Shown in pieces: positions 8,120 through 8,245 of a DNA stretch of 8,245 nt; positions within the stretch are counted from its first letter, which is position 1; every line of letters starts with the position of its first letter. The notes beneath the pieces were generated by a model, which was given only the letters and a program-made list of their open reading frames with translations, made no database searches and was not told the DNA's origin. The stretch lies in contig JAJYBT010000069.1 in assembly GCA_021778875.1 (NCBI GenBank), positions 1 to 8,245 of the forward strand, read 5' to 3'. The position numbers and the translations under genes were made by a program. The DNA comes from Acidobacteriota bacterium. GTDB taxonomy: Bacteria > Acidobacteriota > Terriglobia > Terriglobales > Acidobacteriaceae.

Positions 8120-8146
8120 CGCGTCGCCGCAGAGCACGGCGACGCG
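8120..8146. repeat. Perfect 10-bp inverted repeat upstream of argG
   Basis: CGCGTCGCCG (8120-8129) and its exact reverse complement (8137-8146) flank a 7-nt spacer. Neither strand has a T-run after it, so it is not a classic terminator. It covers roughly -25 to -51 relative to the predicted argG start, where an operator would sit. It does not resemble an ArgR box (AT-rich, TGAAT...ATTCA). It may be an operator for an unknown regulator, or a chance GC-rich hairpin. Confidence 0.6.
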
Positions 8147-8245
8147 GAGTGGGTTGGCAGGACTGCGCTGCTGCCTAGTTGTTTAGTCCCGGCATTTGAT
8201 GGATAGGGTCGAGGGTAAATCGGTCGGGTTCTTTTTGCCAACATT

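Noticed and set aside
8147..8245. RNA gene or further coding start at the right edge
   Set aside because: No tRNA-like cloverleaf, conserved RNA motif or convincing coding frame could be made out in the remaining 99 bases.

Overview
The window is a compact, GC-rich stretch of ordinary bacterial chromosome. It holds five protein-coding genes and no RNA gene, mobile element, CRISPR array or long repeat that I can see. High GC, a GC-rich third codon position (which leaves long shadow frames open on both strands), a PpiD/SurA-like foldase and an EcsA/NatA-like exporter point to a Gram-negative soil-type bacterium. An acidobacterium of the Terriglobia/Acidobacteriaceae kind is my best guess. That placement rests on general resemblance, not on a marker gene.

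Layout on the + strand: (i) the 3' part of a periplasmic peptidyl-prolyl isomerase/chaperone gene that starts before the window (1-837), closed by a textbook Rho-independent terminator (864-894); (ii) malQ, 4-alpha-glucanotransferase (963-2513); (iii) a two-gene ABC transporter operon, the ATPase (2592-3389) and a roughly 12-TM permease (3377-5056), overlapping by 13 nt. Layout on the - strand: (iv) a family 39 (ArnT/PMT-like) lipid-linked-sugar glycosyltransferase (5070-6515, start uncertain), facing the ABC operon tail to tail with only 13 bp between stop codons; (v) argG, argininosuccinate synthase (6708-8048), with its own terminator (6642-6683) just upstream of the glycosyltransferase promoter. 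The last ~200 bp are the argG upstream region, with a -10-like hexamer and a 10-bp dyad. From 8147 to 8245 I see nothing I can name.

The genes do not form a pathway. They are separate units: envelope protein folding, maltodextrin/glycogen metabolism, export or membrane transport, glycan or lipid modification at the inner membrane, and arginine biosynthesis. The clearest coupling is the overlapping ATPase/permease pair. I found no convincing evidence of a new system. The points most worth a second look are regulatory: possible leaderless starts for malQ and the ATPase, the missing ATG start of the glycosyltransferase, and the palindrome over the argG promoter region.
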